Of a stretch of DNA of 64,000 nt, positions 23,511-34,254 are shown one piece after another (positions within the stretch are counted from its first letter, which is position 1; each line of letters opens with the position of its first letter). The position numbers and the translations under genes are program-made. The notes beneath the pieces are model-generated. The model had not been told where the DNA came from. It was given only the letters and a program-made list of their open reading frames with translations, and did not search any database. Source of the DNA: Copromyces sp. CBS 386.78 (Eukaryota > Ascomycota > Sordariomycetes > Sordariales > Sordariaceae); contig MU839132.1 in NCBI GenBank assembly GCA_030685235.1, positions 186,001 to 250,000 on the forward strand, written 5' to 3'.

Positions 23511-26500
23511 TGTATACAGTAGCCGCAGCCGCTCTGGGACGAGACAGGCCGATGCTCAGATGGGAAAAAAGTAAAGAGAGCGGGATGAATTGGGGTGGGA
23601 CACGCAGTGACAGGCTAAGGTACCAATGCCATGCACACTTGCACACTGAATGGAGAGACTGGAACGCGCCCGAGCCAATCCCTGTTGCCCTCAATCAAAC
23701 AAGCTGATTTGGGCGGGTGCAAGGGGCACCCACGGGCGATCGAGGAGAACGACAAAGGATTCCTTCCTTGACAGGAACTGCGCTTCAGGTTCAGTTGTTG
23801 TGTGTGTCTGCGCTGCGCAGTATCTAGATGTACAAGTCCAACCTAGTACCAAGCAGTGGTGTTGGGCGCGTAGCGTGTAAAGAGCATGCCCGGTGGGTGA
23901 GCGTGCCCTGTAATCTGTGTAATCTGTACAAGGTACTACGCTAGTAGGTAGTATTGAGGAAGAACTGGCTGGGAAGAAATGCTGTGTACCTCTAGGTAAC
24001 TTCCCCAGGGACTGCGGCACGGGAAGCAATGCCAGTGACGGTTACCTTAGTTGGGTTGGTGTCTGTGGTCCGGTTGTCTGCCAATTGGTTCCCTTCTTCA
24101 GACTGAATGGAGGGAATCGAATTCACATGGAACTTTGAAAGGTCACGGCGTCAGTGCAGTGTCCGACGGCTGATCGGCCTCTCCATGAGGTGGGTGACAT
24201 CTCAGCGTAGGTACCTGTACTGTGTGCAAGGAGTGGGGTGTCTCCAAAATTGGCTCCTGTACGGAAACTTAAATTACAACTTTTCAACTTCCCCAGACTC
24301 AGAACTGGAGTCTCCAACGCCTTGTGCCTCCGATGAAGGCGCCGGTGAGCAAAGCGAAATACCAGGATGTGATCGCCGGACCCCCGAGATGGTGAATTGA
24401 GGCAACCACACTCCCGTCAGACTCGGACAGAATGGAGTTGACTATAAAGTCTGAAACAAACTAGTCTCAGCATGGAATGCAGTCGGATGCCCGAGCGTTC
24501 TAACTCCTAAAGCGGGAGTGCGGGGACTACTCCGCACGGCTCAGGTACCGGTAAGTACTCATTCAGGTACCAGAACCCCAGACAGGGACTTCCTAGTTTT
24601 TTAAGTCGTCGATTGCGCGCGCCTGGAACAAATGCTTTCATGAGTTTCGTCAGACAAACACATGACGGACACATTTGTCTCCAACCAATCTCCGCTGTGA
24701 GTCCAAAGGTAGGTAATACTGCTTCAGCTGAAAGCCTGAGTGGACTCAACAGCTTCAAAGAGATCTGGAGAAGATCAGATGGAAGTGGAAGCAGCGACAT
24801 GCCCCCTCGATGCGGAGGCCCCTTTTTCTGGATACGGTACTCAGATGCAAGTCACAATGCATGGCTTCCACCTTGAACGCTCGTTGGCTCGCACAAACTG
24901 CGCTTTCCCCTTTTGTGTTGCCAAATGAAACTATAGACTAGGTCTAGTGCCCACAAGAGCGAAGGGTTGGTGTCAAAAATTCATCCGTCATTGCGTTTTC
25001 TTCCCACTCATCCTCACCAACACCTCTTCTCGGCCTCCATCGATCCGGACCCTAAATTCATTTTGTCTCTGTCGTGACATCAACTCCTTGTCCGATCTTC
25101 CAGAAATGTATCTGAAACGTACCTTGACATTAACAGCGTTCCTCATTTTTTGTTTCGCCAAGCCTTGTTCTAAGCGTTGCAACTTGGGGGTCCACCGAAA
25201 TCTAACTGCCACCATCCTAGGGCGAGTTTTTGAGCCCTGTCTCTGCCCCTGGAGCTATTTACTAAGGGGGTCGTCTAAAGGGGTTGGTCGCTATATCCGA
25301 TAGACTTTTTGGTATGTAAACCTCTATCTGTTTTTTTTTTTCTATGTCCGCTTGTCGGCTTTTCAGTGCGGCGGCATAGTCCAACAAGGCAATTGTCTTC
25401 TTCACGAGACGGGATGGACAAGAGGTGAGCTGTACCACCATCCATAGTGTAATCAAGAGAACATGTCATGGCAATCTCTCGATGTGGTTCAAACTCCACA
25501 ACATCAACCAATCTTCAGCTTCCTTCAGCTAGGCAGGCGGACTCAAAAGTCCAAGACCCAAACAAGCCGATGGAGACGAACACGCGCCGACAGACACTAA
25601 AGTGCTAGCTAGTCAAGGAACCGACTTCTTGGACCACCATACCCAGTCAGCCCAGTCCATTGATGATCCCTTGTTACTGGTGGTGGCCTCCACCGTCGAC
25701 ACTCGACATCGCACCAAAATCATCCACCATGCACACCATCAAGATAGTGCTTGGCAGCCACGTTTTTAGTCCGTCTAGGGATTATCAAATCGTCGCTATA
25801 TTAAACTAAGCACTGATACTGATTCTAGATATCTATCTCCAGACGACTAAACGACTTGCAAAACCACGCAATCTTCTATCGAAGCCACTTGAGACATTCT
25901 GTCCACTTACAAGCCCAGAAGTGCCTCCGATCGATCAGCCTATGTACATCACATGCCCGTTCAGGCCGTTATGATGACCATGAGAAATGAGAGCCGCAAT
26001 TGAATCTGAATCATGTCTTCTGGTTCGTCAATGCTCCGAACAGTCGGTTTCCTTTTTCTAGATTCTTCGTTTCTTTTTTTTTCCTGTGCTGCTACGCAAC
26101 CTAACCGTTGCTGCATGGAGCTGTGCATCTCGACATCTCAATGACATGTCGTATTTCAAATTGGTTTGGTAGAGTCCAGTCCTTTGTCAGTATGAATTAC
26201 TACATTTCAGTCCTGGGGTTTAAGCACGAACATCTACATCACATTAGGAACAACCCTATTTATGGCAAGAGGAGGCCATGGTAATGATTGGAGAAGTTGT
26301 CACAAGGAAATGCGAATGGCAAACATACCCTATACATTTCGAGCATTTCAGGGGTGTATCGTAATGTCACTTCAATGCAACTTGAGATGCATACATGTCA
26401 CTTTAACGTTCGTACAATACCCTATGTACTTCGTGGCATCGTATTTCTCAATCAGTAATACTTTGAAGAAACGAAGAGCAACAAGTCAAGAATGAATAGA

Positions 26501-27554
26501 TGGCGTTCGAAGCAGTTCGAATGTCAGGCCAAACAAAGGAAGTGAGCATGGTGTTCAGCGACATGTTTTCCAGCGGCTGGGAAAGGCGTTAGCCAAATTT
26601 GGTATCGCAAGATAGTATGTTACTGGCATCTATCCTGCAGATGACCTTTCCTTTGATTTTTTCCCGTCTTCTCAGTGGGTTAAACATTGCCGACTTCTGC
26701 TTTTTTTCAATTGCTAGAACTTCTCGTGTCGAAACTCGTGACTCCCTTCTCTTGACAAGTGACGGGCCTCGTTTTTTCCACCTATGACAGTCGTCGCCCA
26801 CCCACTAGACTTACCAAACTACTGTTTTTGTTCCCAACCAGGGAGAGAATTTCCTCTCCTCGATTCTTCCAGAAAATCATCCAACCAGACCTTTGCTCTT
26901 CTCCACGCTTCGCTTTCTTCTTTCTACTACCTTGGCTGCTCAGCCTTTATTGCTCCATGATCCATCCTCAAAATATCATACCGACGGACGAGCTCCTCAG
27001 TCATCGCAGATGCAAACACAGGTCTGGTCACGGTTCGCCGAATTTTTTTGAGCGAGTATACTTTCGAAACATTTTCTGAACTAACTAAGACTCCCTATCT
27101 CGGCCGATATCCCCTACTAGTACCCAGTATCCATCGTTGTCTAAGTTGATGATGCTGAAGAAACGCTACCGGCTTTACCACGCTGATGGATGATAAATAG
27201 GTATCCTCAAGACACCCACCCCATACGCCGGACCCCGACAGGACATACAAATCCCAAGTTCCATACAGACTTGGCATCTTTGAGCCAGTCGATGACTCCT
27301 ATCGCGGCCCAGCATTGAACATCAACTGGGCGCCAGCATCGACAAAGTATAGCTGAGGAAGAGCCTCATCTCATTGCTGGTGCCGGCGAAGGAGTAGCGG
27401 CTCATCAGAGACACGCAACGTGAGGAGAAGACCTCCATGGTCGAAAAGCAGGACGCGGTACTGGGAGTGTTCCCGAATGTGCTCCCCTGCTACAACTTCC
27501 AACACGAAGACCTCAATCACAGGATGACGGTGCCCCTATTCGACCGAGCACCGC
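23511..27554. other. 4-kb stretch with no credible gene
   Basis: No open frame exceeds about 120 codons, and none resembles a known domain on either strand. The stretch contains scattered GGTACC/TAGGTAC-like words (for example near 24213, 24545 and 24570), a short tandem GTAATCTGT pair near 23920, a T-run near 25330 and A/T-richer sequence at 26150-26480. I see no tRNA or 5S rRNA signature. It could hold the Arf-GEF promoter, a long 3' region of the F-box gene or a non-coding transcript. Confidence 0.5.
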
Positions 27555-29402
27555 TCACTCCTCGTCCGCCTCTGGCTCACCCTCCTCAAGATCCAACTCC
27601 CACTCTTCCGCCCAGAAGTCTTCCTCCTCATCTTTATCCTCATGCACGATCCTCGGCATCTTCTCTGTCTTCATCTGCTTGTTCTGCCGCTTTCCTCTCA
27701 CCATAAACCTATTCAGCGCCTCAAATTTTGTCTCTTCTGCTTCCTCAAAAATCTCCTGAAACAGCTTCCCCGCTTGCTTGTCGATGAGCATCTCAGCAAA
27801 CGAGACGGTAGTTTCAGTTTTTTTGAGCATGTTGTCGAGGCTGTCTTCTAGAATGGGAGCTTTTGGTCCACGTGTACGCTTCTTGCTGCCCAAAGTGGCG
27901 GCTCGGAGGGCCTCCTCGTGAATGATGCTCTCGCACAAGACTTCTAGAAGCTTCTTGAAACAACTTTCTCCCTCTTTTCCGTCGTGACTCTGGCATGTCA
28001 CCGGGAAGAAGTGATGCTCTTTGCCAGTCTCAGGGCTAGGCTGCGAACCCGAACCTGGGTTGTGAAAGCTACCAGAGAGATTGCGTTTTATGCCCCTCTT
28101 CTTGGCCACCGGAGCACTGCCCGCAGAGGCAGCAGGGCCAACAACAACACCAGAATCAGCAAGACTGACAGTAGCAGCAGCAGCAGCCGCAGCCGCGCGC
28201 TCACATGCTTCTTCATAAAAGAACGCAACCCGCTCCAAACCCGTCCACAACCGACCAGGCGGCATAGGCGGCATGTGTACGTGAGCAGCAGTGGTTTTCG
28301 TTTTGGAGTGGTAGTAGCCATCGTAAACGCCAGGAGCGTCGGGGTTCTCGGCCCCCTTGGGTTGAGAGTTGACAGAATAGACGTTGTTGGCTCTCCTCCT
28401 CCGAGTCTTCTTTTCCTCTGGCCAAATGCCGGCACGGTTTCCCTTCGCTCCAAACTTCACCAACAGCTTGACAGCAGCCAAGGGGCAGGTTTTCCAGGTC
28501 CAAATAATAGGTGACACTGGATCTGGGTTTGCCCCTGTAGCAGCTGGGCGGCGTAAACGGTCGAGAATTTCACCTGAACCAAGACAGGTCTCGGGGTCCA
28601 AGGCCGCCCAGAGCACCGATTCTAGGACGGGCGTAAGGCTGGGGATTAGATCCCTTGTGGAGTGCCAGAGAAGGTGTTCAGCGAAGTTGAGGTCGTGGGC
28701 GAGAAGGGCTTTCTCGAGGGCGGAGCTGACAAGGGGGCGGATGAGGCGGAGGGAGGGGAGGTTTTCATCGCGGAAAGAGATGATGGTTTCGGTGGGTTTG
28801 GAAGGTGTTGATTTTCTGGTGCGAACTGGTTTGACAACTTCCTTGCCGGTGTCGGCTTTTCCTTTGTTCTTGTCGTTGTCGCTCTTGAAAATAGAGTCAT
28901 TCTTGAGAGCAGTGTCCTCCATGGCGGTGACCTTTTTGCTCATGGGCTTTACCTCCTTCTCCTTGGGAGTCACATTGACACGCGTTATCAATTCCCGATA
29001 AAAATCGAAAAACGGTTCGATGGTTCTCATGTTTTGGGTTTGGAGGCCAACTTTGAGGGTGACAAGGCGGCCGGAGCGCAGATCCTGATGAGCCAGCTTG
29101 TCGTAGAGCCAGGCGCGGATTTCGCGGCAGGTGGCTGACAGGTTGACCATGTCTTTGCGGTCGTGGAGAAAGTCGGTGATGCAGAAGAGAAGATCGACGG
29201 GTAGCTTATCGAAGGGGGGTTTGCGGCCGGCGATGGGAATGCTGGGATCAGTGCTGGGGTCAGGAGTATTGTCGACGCTCTTGTCGACGCTGGTGGCAGT
29301 GGGACGGATGGGCACAAGAGTGCCATCGCTGTTGACGGGGGGGCGGATGGGCAACCCGGTACTATCGCCGTTGCCGGCCTGGAAGTAGTAGGGGTGCGAC
29401 AT
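27555..29402 (-). CDS. F-box domain protein with acidic tail, otherwise unknown
   Basis: This intronless frame of 615 residues runs from the ATG at 29402 (MSHPYYFQAGNGD). An F-box is visible at about 65-105 (FDKLPVDLLFCITDFLHDR, then LSATCREIRAWLYDKL), the motif that links substrates to Skp1-cullin ubiquitin ligases. The centre may form a helical repeat (LRLIRPLVSSALEKALLAHD), with an Ala run (EACERAAAAAAAA). The protein ends in a strongly acidic tail (DEEEDFWAEEWELDLEEGE). The frame is also open upstream to 29729, but that stretch carries an imperfect duplication whose two copies fall in different frames, so it is probably an untranslated leader. The acidic 3' end is homologous to the end of the GIY-YIG gene near 37.0 kb. 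Substrate and pathway are unknown. Confidence 0.72.
   Translation of the reverse strand: MSHPYYFQAGNGDSTGLPIRPPVNSDGTLVPIRPTATSVDKSVDNTPDPSTDPSIPIAGRKPPFDKLPVDLLFCITDFLHDRKDMVNLSATCREIRAWLYDKLAHQDLRSGRLVTLKVGLQTQNMRTIEPFFDFYRELITRVNVTPKEKEVKPMSKKVTAMEDTALKNDSIFKSDNDKNKGKADTGKEVVKPVRTRKSTPSKPTETIISFRDENLPSLRLIRPLVSSALEKALLAHDLNFAEHLLWHSTRDLIPSLTPVLESVLWAALDPETCLGSGEILDRLRRPAATGANPDPVSPIIWTWKTCPLAAVKLLVKFGAKGNRAGIWPEEKKTRRRRANNVYSVNSQPKGAENPDAPGVYDGYYHSKTKTTAAHVHMPPMPPGRLWTGLERVAFFYEEACERAAAAAAAATVSLADSGVVVGPAASAGSAPVAKKRGIKRNLSGSFHNPGSGSQPSPETGKEHHFFPVTCQSHDGKEGESCFKKLLEVLCESIIHEEALRAATLGSKKRTRGPKAPILEDSLDNMLKKTETTVSFAEMLIDKQAGKLFQEIFEEAEETKFEALNRFMVRGKRQNKQMKTEKMPRIVHEDKDEEEDFWAEEWELDLEEGEPEADEE
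27561..27652. repeat. dispersed 3' coding repeat, copy 1
   Basis: This 92-base segment, just inside the stop codon of the F-box gene, aligns without gaps to 37031-37122. About four fifths of bases match by eye, including an 11-base identical block TCAAGATCCAA and a shared GAAGTCTTC. Both copies encode the acidic C-terminus of their gene in the same frame. Confidence 0.75.
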
Positions 29403-29449
29403 GATAATACTGGCAATTGTCTTGTCAAATAATGATAGGACAAAAGAAG

Positions 29450-29665
29450 CGAGCGGTGCAATGCCCGAGGGCACTGCAAGAAGTGCAAGTAATTGCTCGA
29501 GGTGCGATAGAGTTGTGTCGACTAGTAGGATTGATCGCTGCGTCTTGGATCGAGAGCAGAAGAAGTCGAGCGATGAAAACGCTCGAGGGCACTGCAAGAA
29601 GCAATGCCTGAGAAGCGATGGGGTCGTGTCGACTAGTTGGGTAGCTGCGTCTTCGATGGAGAGAA
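29450..29665. repeat. imperfect ~110-bp tandem duplication in F-box leader
   Basis: Anchor words recur in the same order: GAGGGCACTGCAAGAAG at 29467 and 29585 (offset 118), GTGTCGACTAG at 29515 and 29626 (offset 111), GCTGCGTCTT at 29537 and 29644 (offset 107). The shrinking offset shows several small indels, so the duplication is not recent. Confidence 0.85.
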
Positions 29666-31249
29666 GAATACCGAAGAGGGAGGTCTTGATAGTGGAAGGT
29701 CTGTTGTCTTGTAGAAGGCATACGACCAAAGTATGCTGCGTCGTGGGTGATCAGTCGTCAAGTCACCCCAAGTGTGGTGATGGCTTGCGAGCGATTTGGG
29801 AAGATGCCTCCAATCGATGGACGCCGAGCTCGACAGGAAAGTCGTCGCCAAACGATCTTGCGCAACAAAAGCTTGCCAGTGGCAGAAGTCAGAAGTCAGT
29901 CGAAGGTTTTATGCTCGGTTGCCGTTTGGCTGATGGTCCGGATCAACTTACCACGCACGAGTGAATGGTAGAGGCCAAAATGTTGGATCCAGCAAATTGT
30001 TGAGCCGACGTTGACTTGCGTACAGAGGCGGACACTTGACGACGGGAGACAGAGGTGACTGACAGCTGAAAAATGGCACCTGGCGGTTGACGGTTTTGAT
30101 ATTCAGGTTGTGGTGAATAGCTTGGTGAATGGTCGTTCCGGTGAATGGTGAATGGTCGTTCTGCTGGTGAATTTGATCTCGGTGGATGGTCCTGGTCTTG
30201 GCCCTCCACAAGAAGGTTTTTTTTTTTATGTATGCAGGACCTGAACCTGAAAAGGCCACGGAGTCGACGTCGAGATTTGAGGAGGGGCACTGCCCCGGCA
30301 GACCAGACCTTGAAGTAAAGGTGAGATGTGGGATGTCCTGCATGCGTCGTCCTGCGAACTTGCGGTCTTACGGTCCCAGGGTTTTCTGTCTGCATGTGCA
30401 AGTGAATCTGAAGTGGTTGAACCTTGAAAACTTCACCTTCGCCACTGAAGCTGAGGCGGCACTGAATCTGAACTGTCACTCAACCTGAGGAATCTGAGGG
30501 AAAGGAGGAAGCTGAGGGAACCCGAGAGAGCAGATTTCGTAAAACTTGCCGGCCTGCTGGTCTTGGGGGTTAGAATCAACGACGAAGGATGTCCTAAATA
30601 TGGGCAGCGATATGGGGCTGCGTCGTCATAACATTTTGTGTGCTTGATATCGATCGGTGCAACATGGGGCTGGCGGTTTCCGCGAGAGATGAACCCGTTC
30701 AACGACGATGAGACTGTTCAGCTGATCTTCACGTGTTCGTTTGACGACTAGTCGATCAGCGATAGCGTTGAATATTGATAGCACGTTGATAGTTGACGAT
30801 GGGACCGACGAAGGCTGGTACCAGTGACGTCGTGTTACCCAGAATGAGGACGTACAAACGTGGGATATGTATGGTTGAGCCGCATCACCCTACCCTGGGA
30901 TTGGTTGGGTTTGACCCGAGGATATGGTACCTGGACGCCGTGCCAACAAGACATCCACGCGAAGTGTCTGAATATCTCAAGGGGTGCCTAGTGATAGACT
31001 TGTCAGTGCCGTCTGCTTCTCCAATTATGTCCTGTCCCGAATAGGTATTTGGGTAGTTATACCCATCTCAGCGAAGCAAATGATGACATGACATGACGAT
31101 CTGGTAGGTAGTAAACAATAGTGAAAAGAAGGAAATGTCATGTTACCTATACGGTACCTGTACTCCGGTCCCATCCACAGGAGGTATGTCCCGAGGTGGC
31201 ATCCAATTCGACGCCCATCCAATGGCTTTGGTTTACATAATCCAATCCC

Positions 31250-31269
31250 AACCTAACCTAACCTAACCT
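31250..31269. repeat. AACCT pentamer x4
   Basis: Four perfect AACCT units lie downstream of the copia-like gene, next to CCAATCC words. The unit differs from the TTAGGG telomere repeat of Sordariales, so I treat it as a simple repeat. Confidence 0.9.
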
Positions 31270-31373
31270 GACCGAGAACGCCTTATCATTCCAATCCAAT
31301 CCATATTCCATAATGCTCCTTCCTTCCAGTGTCTGAAATGCATGCAATCTATACGTCTATAGCCTTATTTGTG

Positions 31374-32870
31374 TCAGGTACTTTCCTCCTTGACAACAGT
31401 CAATCTGCCAGCGCCCATCCTGCGTGGTGGCGCCCTTGGCGCCCGTGTAACCCGATATTTGCCCAGTGTTGCCGTTAAAAACCCATTTTGTTCCGGCCCG
31501 CTAGTCTTGTTTACTCGTTGTGCTCTTGGTCCGCTCCGTTTGATTTGAACCTTGCGTGGTTGCTGTTTCCGGGGGCCCGTCGCGCGGGCTGCGAAGCCGG
31601 CCACCCTCACGTTCGTGCTCTTTTTGTTTTGGTCGTTCGCCATCATGGCTCTGAGAATATCTCTCCCCAATTCCCTGTCCGTATCCCTATCCATCTGGAG
31701 CCCGTACAGATGCAAGAATTTCCACTCATTTTTGAAGTGTGACCTGATGAATGCCCTCTCCGCCTTTGTATATCCGTGTCTGTCCACAGTCTCGTTTGGC
31801 CTCCCAGGACCACCAGGACCGACATTATTACCGTTTCTGTTGCCGTTGCCGTCGCCATAGCCCATAACAAAGTCCGGATCTTCCTCCTCGTCATCGCTGG
31901 TATCGAGCGTCGCGCTGCTGGCATCATCACCATCGCTGCTGTCTCCATCCACATCTCTATCCGCGAGCAAGTTCTGCATCTCCCGCTTCAAAGTCCACTT
32001 GTCCAGCTCGTCAGCAGCCCATTGCGCAAAGATGCTGATAGGCAAGCTTTCGGGCCTCGCTTTGAGCACCGACTGCCGTGTTATTGGCCCGATCGGCGGC
32101 CCGCTCAGTTTTAGCGCGAATAACACGTGATCCGGATCGAAGTAGGCCACCATTTTGCCCTTGTGGTCTTTGATGCAACCCTTCATCAACTCCCCTTGCC
32201 TCTGCTGCATCTGCCCCCCATGGTGGTGGCCTTCCACCTCCTCGCCGTCCATGACTGAGTAGCTCCTGCTTTCGCCCCTGGCTGGGAAGATGTAGACGGA
32301 GCATGACTGCCCGTCGATATTTGGGATCTTGGCGAGGATGTTGCAGGTCGCGTCGGGCACGTGCAGGACCATTCGGAGAGGGAGAATGGCCTGATTGTGT
32401 CGACCGGCGCGCGCTGGGCGGCGTTTAACGTTGAGGTTGACAGTGCCGATGCCGCGGACGGCGAGGTTTTGGCCGCTGATGCAGACGGTCGAGTCGAAGG
32501 GGGTGTAGGTGGTGAACCATGCGCGGTCTTTGGCTACGCTGTCGGGAGAAAAGAGAAGAGGTTAGTCGTGAGCGGAGGGTTGGGCCTGGGCCAGAGAAGT
32601 GTGATAGGGGAGAGCTCATGACATAACATACCTCACGTTGGACATGGTCGACCACACCCAGTCTGGACAGAGCATCGGTATGGAGGGGTGTGTGCGTGCT
32701 CCGAGGTTCGTAGGGCCTTCATCTTTCTGGGCGCGTCGATTCCTCATCTTGTTTCGCTTCTGATTCCGGGGTTTCTTTGAATTCTGCTTCGGTACCGCGA
32801 AGACACCACCCATAGGGCCACCAGCAAACGGGGCTCGCTCATCCGTAGGTTTTGATATCTCGTGGCCCAT
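31374..32870 (-). CDS. protein with Ty1/copia (TNT 1-94) beta-barrel-like region, probably exapted
   Basis: Two exons on minus, 32870-32632 and 32538-31374 (donor gtatgt, acceptor gacag, phase 2), give 467 residues. The N-terminus is a basic, low-complexity stretch (KKPRNQKRNKMRNRRAQK). After it comes a segment laid out like the copia post-knuckle/protease region: CPDWVWSTMSNVSVAKDRAW, FTTYTPFDS, LAVRGIGTVNLNV, VLHVPDATCNILA. The canonical DSGA protease motif is not there: WSTMSN stands in its place. No integrase or reverse transcriptase follows. Instead there is an acidic stretch (DTSDDEEEDPDF), a Gly/Asn run and a basic C-terminus. A host gene derived from a Gag-Pol fragment fits better than a live element. 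Function is unknown. Confidence 0.65.
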
Positions 32871-34254
32871 GATGTGCGGGGCGATCTATCATATAAGCAA
32901 GAGGTAAAGAAGTTAAAAATACAGGAGAGAATGTGATGCGTAGGTAGGGGCTGGAAGCTACTGGTTCTTTGATGTAAACACCCAAAAAAGCATTCAAAAC
33001 ATGCGAGTTGAACAAAGCAAGTCTTTCCTGTTTGCGTCTAGCCCGCGCCTTTCACAGCGGGGTCTTGAGCATTGGTTATAGTGGGGAAGACCCGACCCTT
33101 TTGGAACAGCAAACGGACCCACGGGGAGCACGGGCCGGGCCAAGTCTCTCGCACAAGTGTCTCCATCACTCCCCGTCCTGCAAGGTTGTGCATCATCCAT
33201 CAATTCGAACCAGCAAGCTGCTCTTATCCCTTTGTCCAGACACTCCAAGCGACTTGTCAAGAGAAAAGATTGAAGATATTGCAACGAAAGCTTCCAACCC
33301 CAGAATGGACGACCTATGGCACACATCACGAAAGACCGAGCCAACGCAGCTGGACCATCAGCCGGCATAAGGGACGAGAGTCTCTTCCGAGACAACGAAG
33401 GAGGTGTATGGAAAAGAACAAGACGAATCATGTAAGAAACCATAGTGGACATGGACAGCCTTCTCAGCGTTTCAATGCCGCAGCAAACAATCCAACCGAA
33501 CAAAAGAGACGAGAACTGCTTATGACAGCGCAATAGCAATGTTGATCGTTCATCGTGGGAATGCAGTAAAGAGCAGACTATGTGCCAGCATGAGAAGATG
33601 TCGAAAAACCCGGGTAGGCGGGAACAGATATATCTGAGGTTATTCCTATGACCGCTCCCTCTCCAATCTCTATATTCAACAAGCTTGACCATCTCTGTGT
33701 TCCTGGGAGGCCCGAGGTTGTTAGTCGAACGTCAACGGCTCCCATTGGGGCGCATATCGACACCGCAGCCCGTCACCGTGTGTCGCTATCGGCTACGTAT
33801 ATTACCCGGTAGCGGTACCTGCAGACCGTGCCGTTGCAACCTTCAATCGACGAGTAGTTGTCGGTTTTACTTATAACCGGCCTTTATCCACGAATAGTCG
33901 CTTGGCGCTTATACGTTACAGGAAGTTGGAGAGTCAAAGAGCGCGGTGAAGGGCGGGGAAGGACCCTAAGCGACCATCCTCCAACATCATCGAGCATCTT
34001 GTCGCCATATTTTTTTTGACAGGAACACATGACTCTTGCGGCTTGTTCCTCATGGCGCCGGAATACGGACACGGCCAAGGCCATCATCTGGACCATATGA
34101 TGATCAAGCATGCATCTGCCCAGATGCTCGGTACCGGCAGTTGAAGAACGAGACCAGCTCTCACATAATGCCTCCGAGTATATACACCATGGACGAGCCC
34201 AGATGAAAGATCAATGTTGTTGGAGGCTATCGTGTTTCTCGAGCCATCGTCAAC
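32871..34254. other. intergenic, divergent promoter of copia-like gene and GH51 gene
   Basis: A 232-codon open frame on minus (33692-32994) has no recognisable domain and atypical codon use; I do not accept it. No RNA gene or element was recognised. Confidence 0.5.

Larger units (their letters stand above)
29403..31373. other. intergenic, 5' of F-box gene
   Basis: The part next to the F-box start holds the imperfect tandem duplication (29450-29665). Small GGTGAATGGTCGTTC repeats lie at 30120-30165, and a pentamer AACCT x4 lies at 31250-31269. No gene was recognised on either strand. Confidence 0.5.

Noticed and set aside
31250..31269. AACCT repeats as an interstitial telomere
   Set aside because: The unit is not TTAGGG/CCCTAA and only four copies are present.
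32994..33692. 232-codon open frame on minus
   Set aside because: No domain, no signal and codon use unlike the accepted genes; treated as chance.
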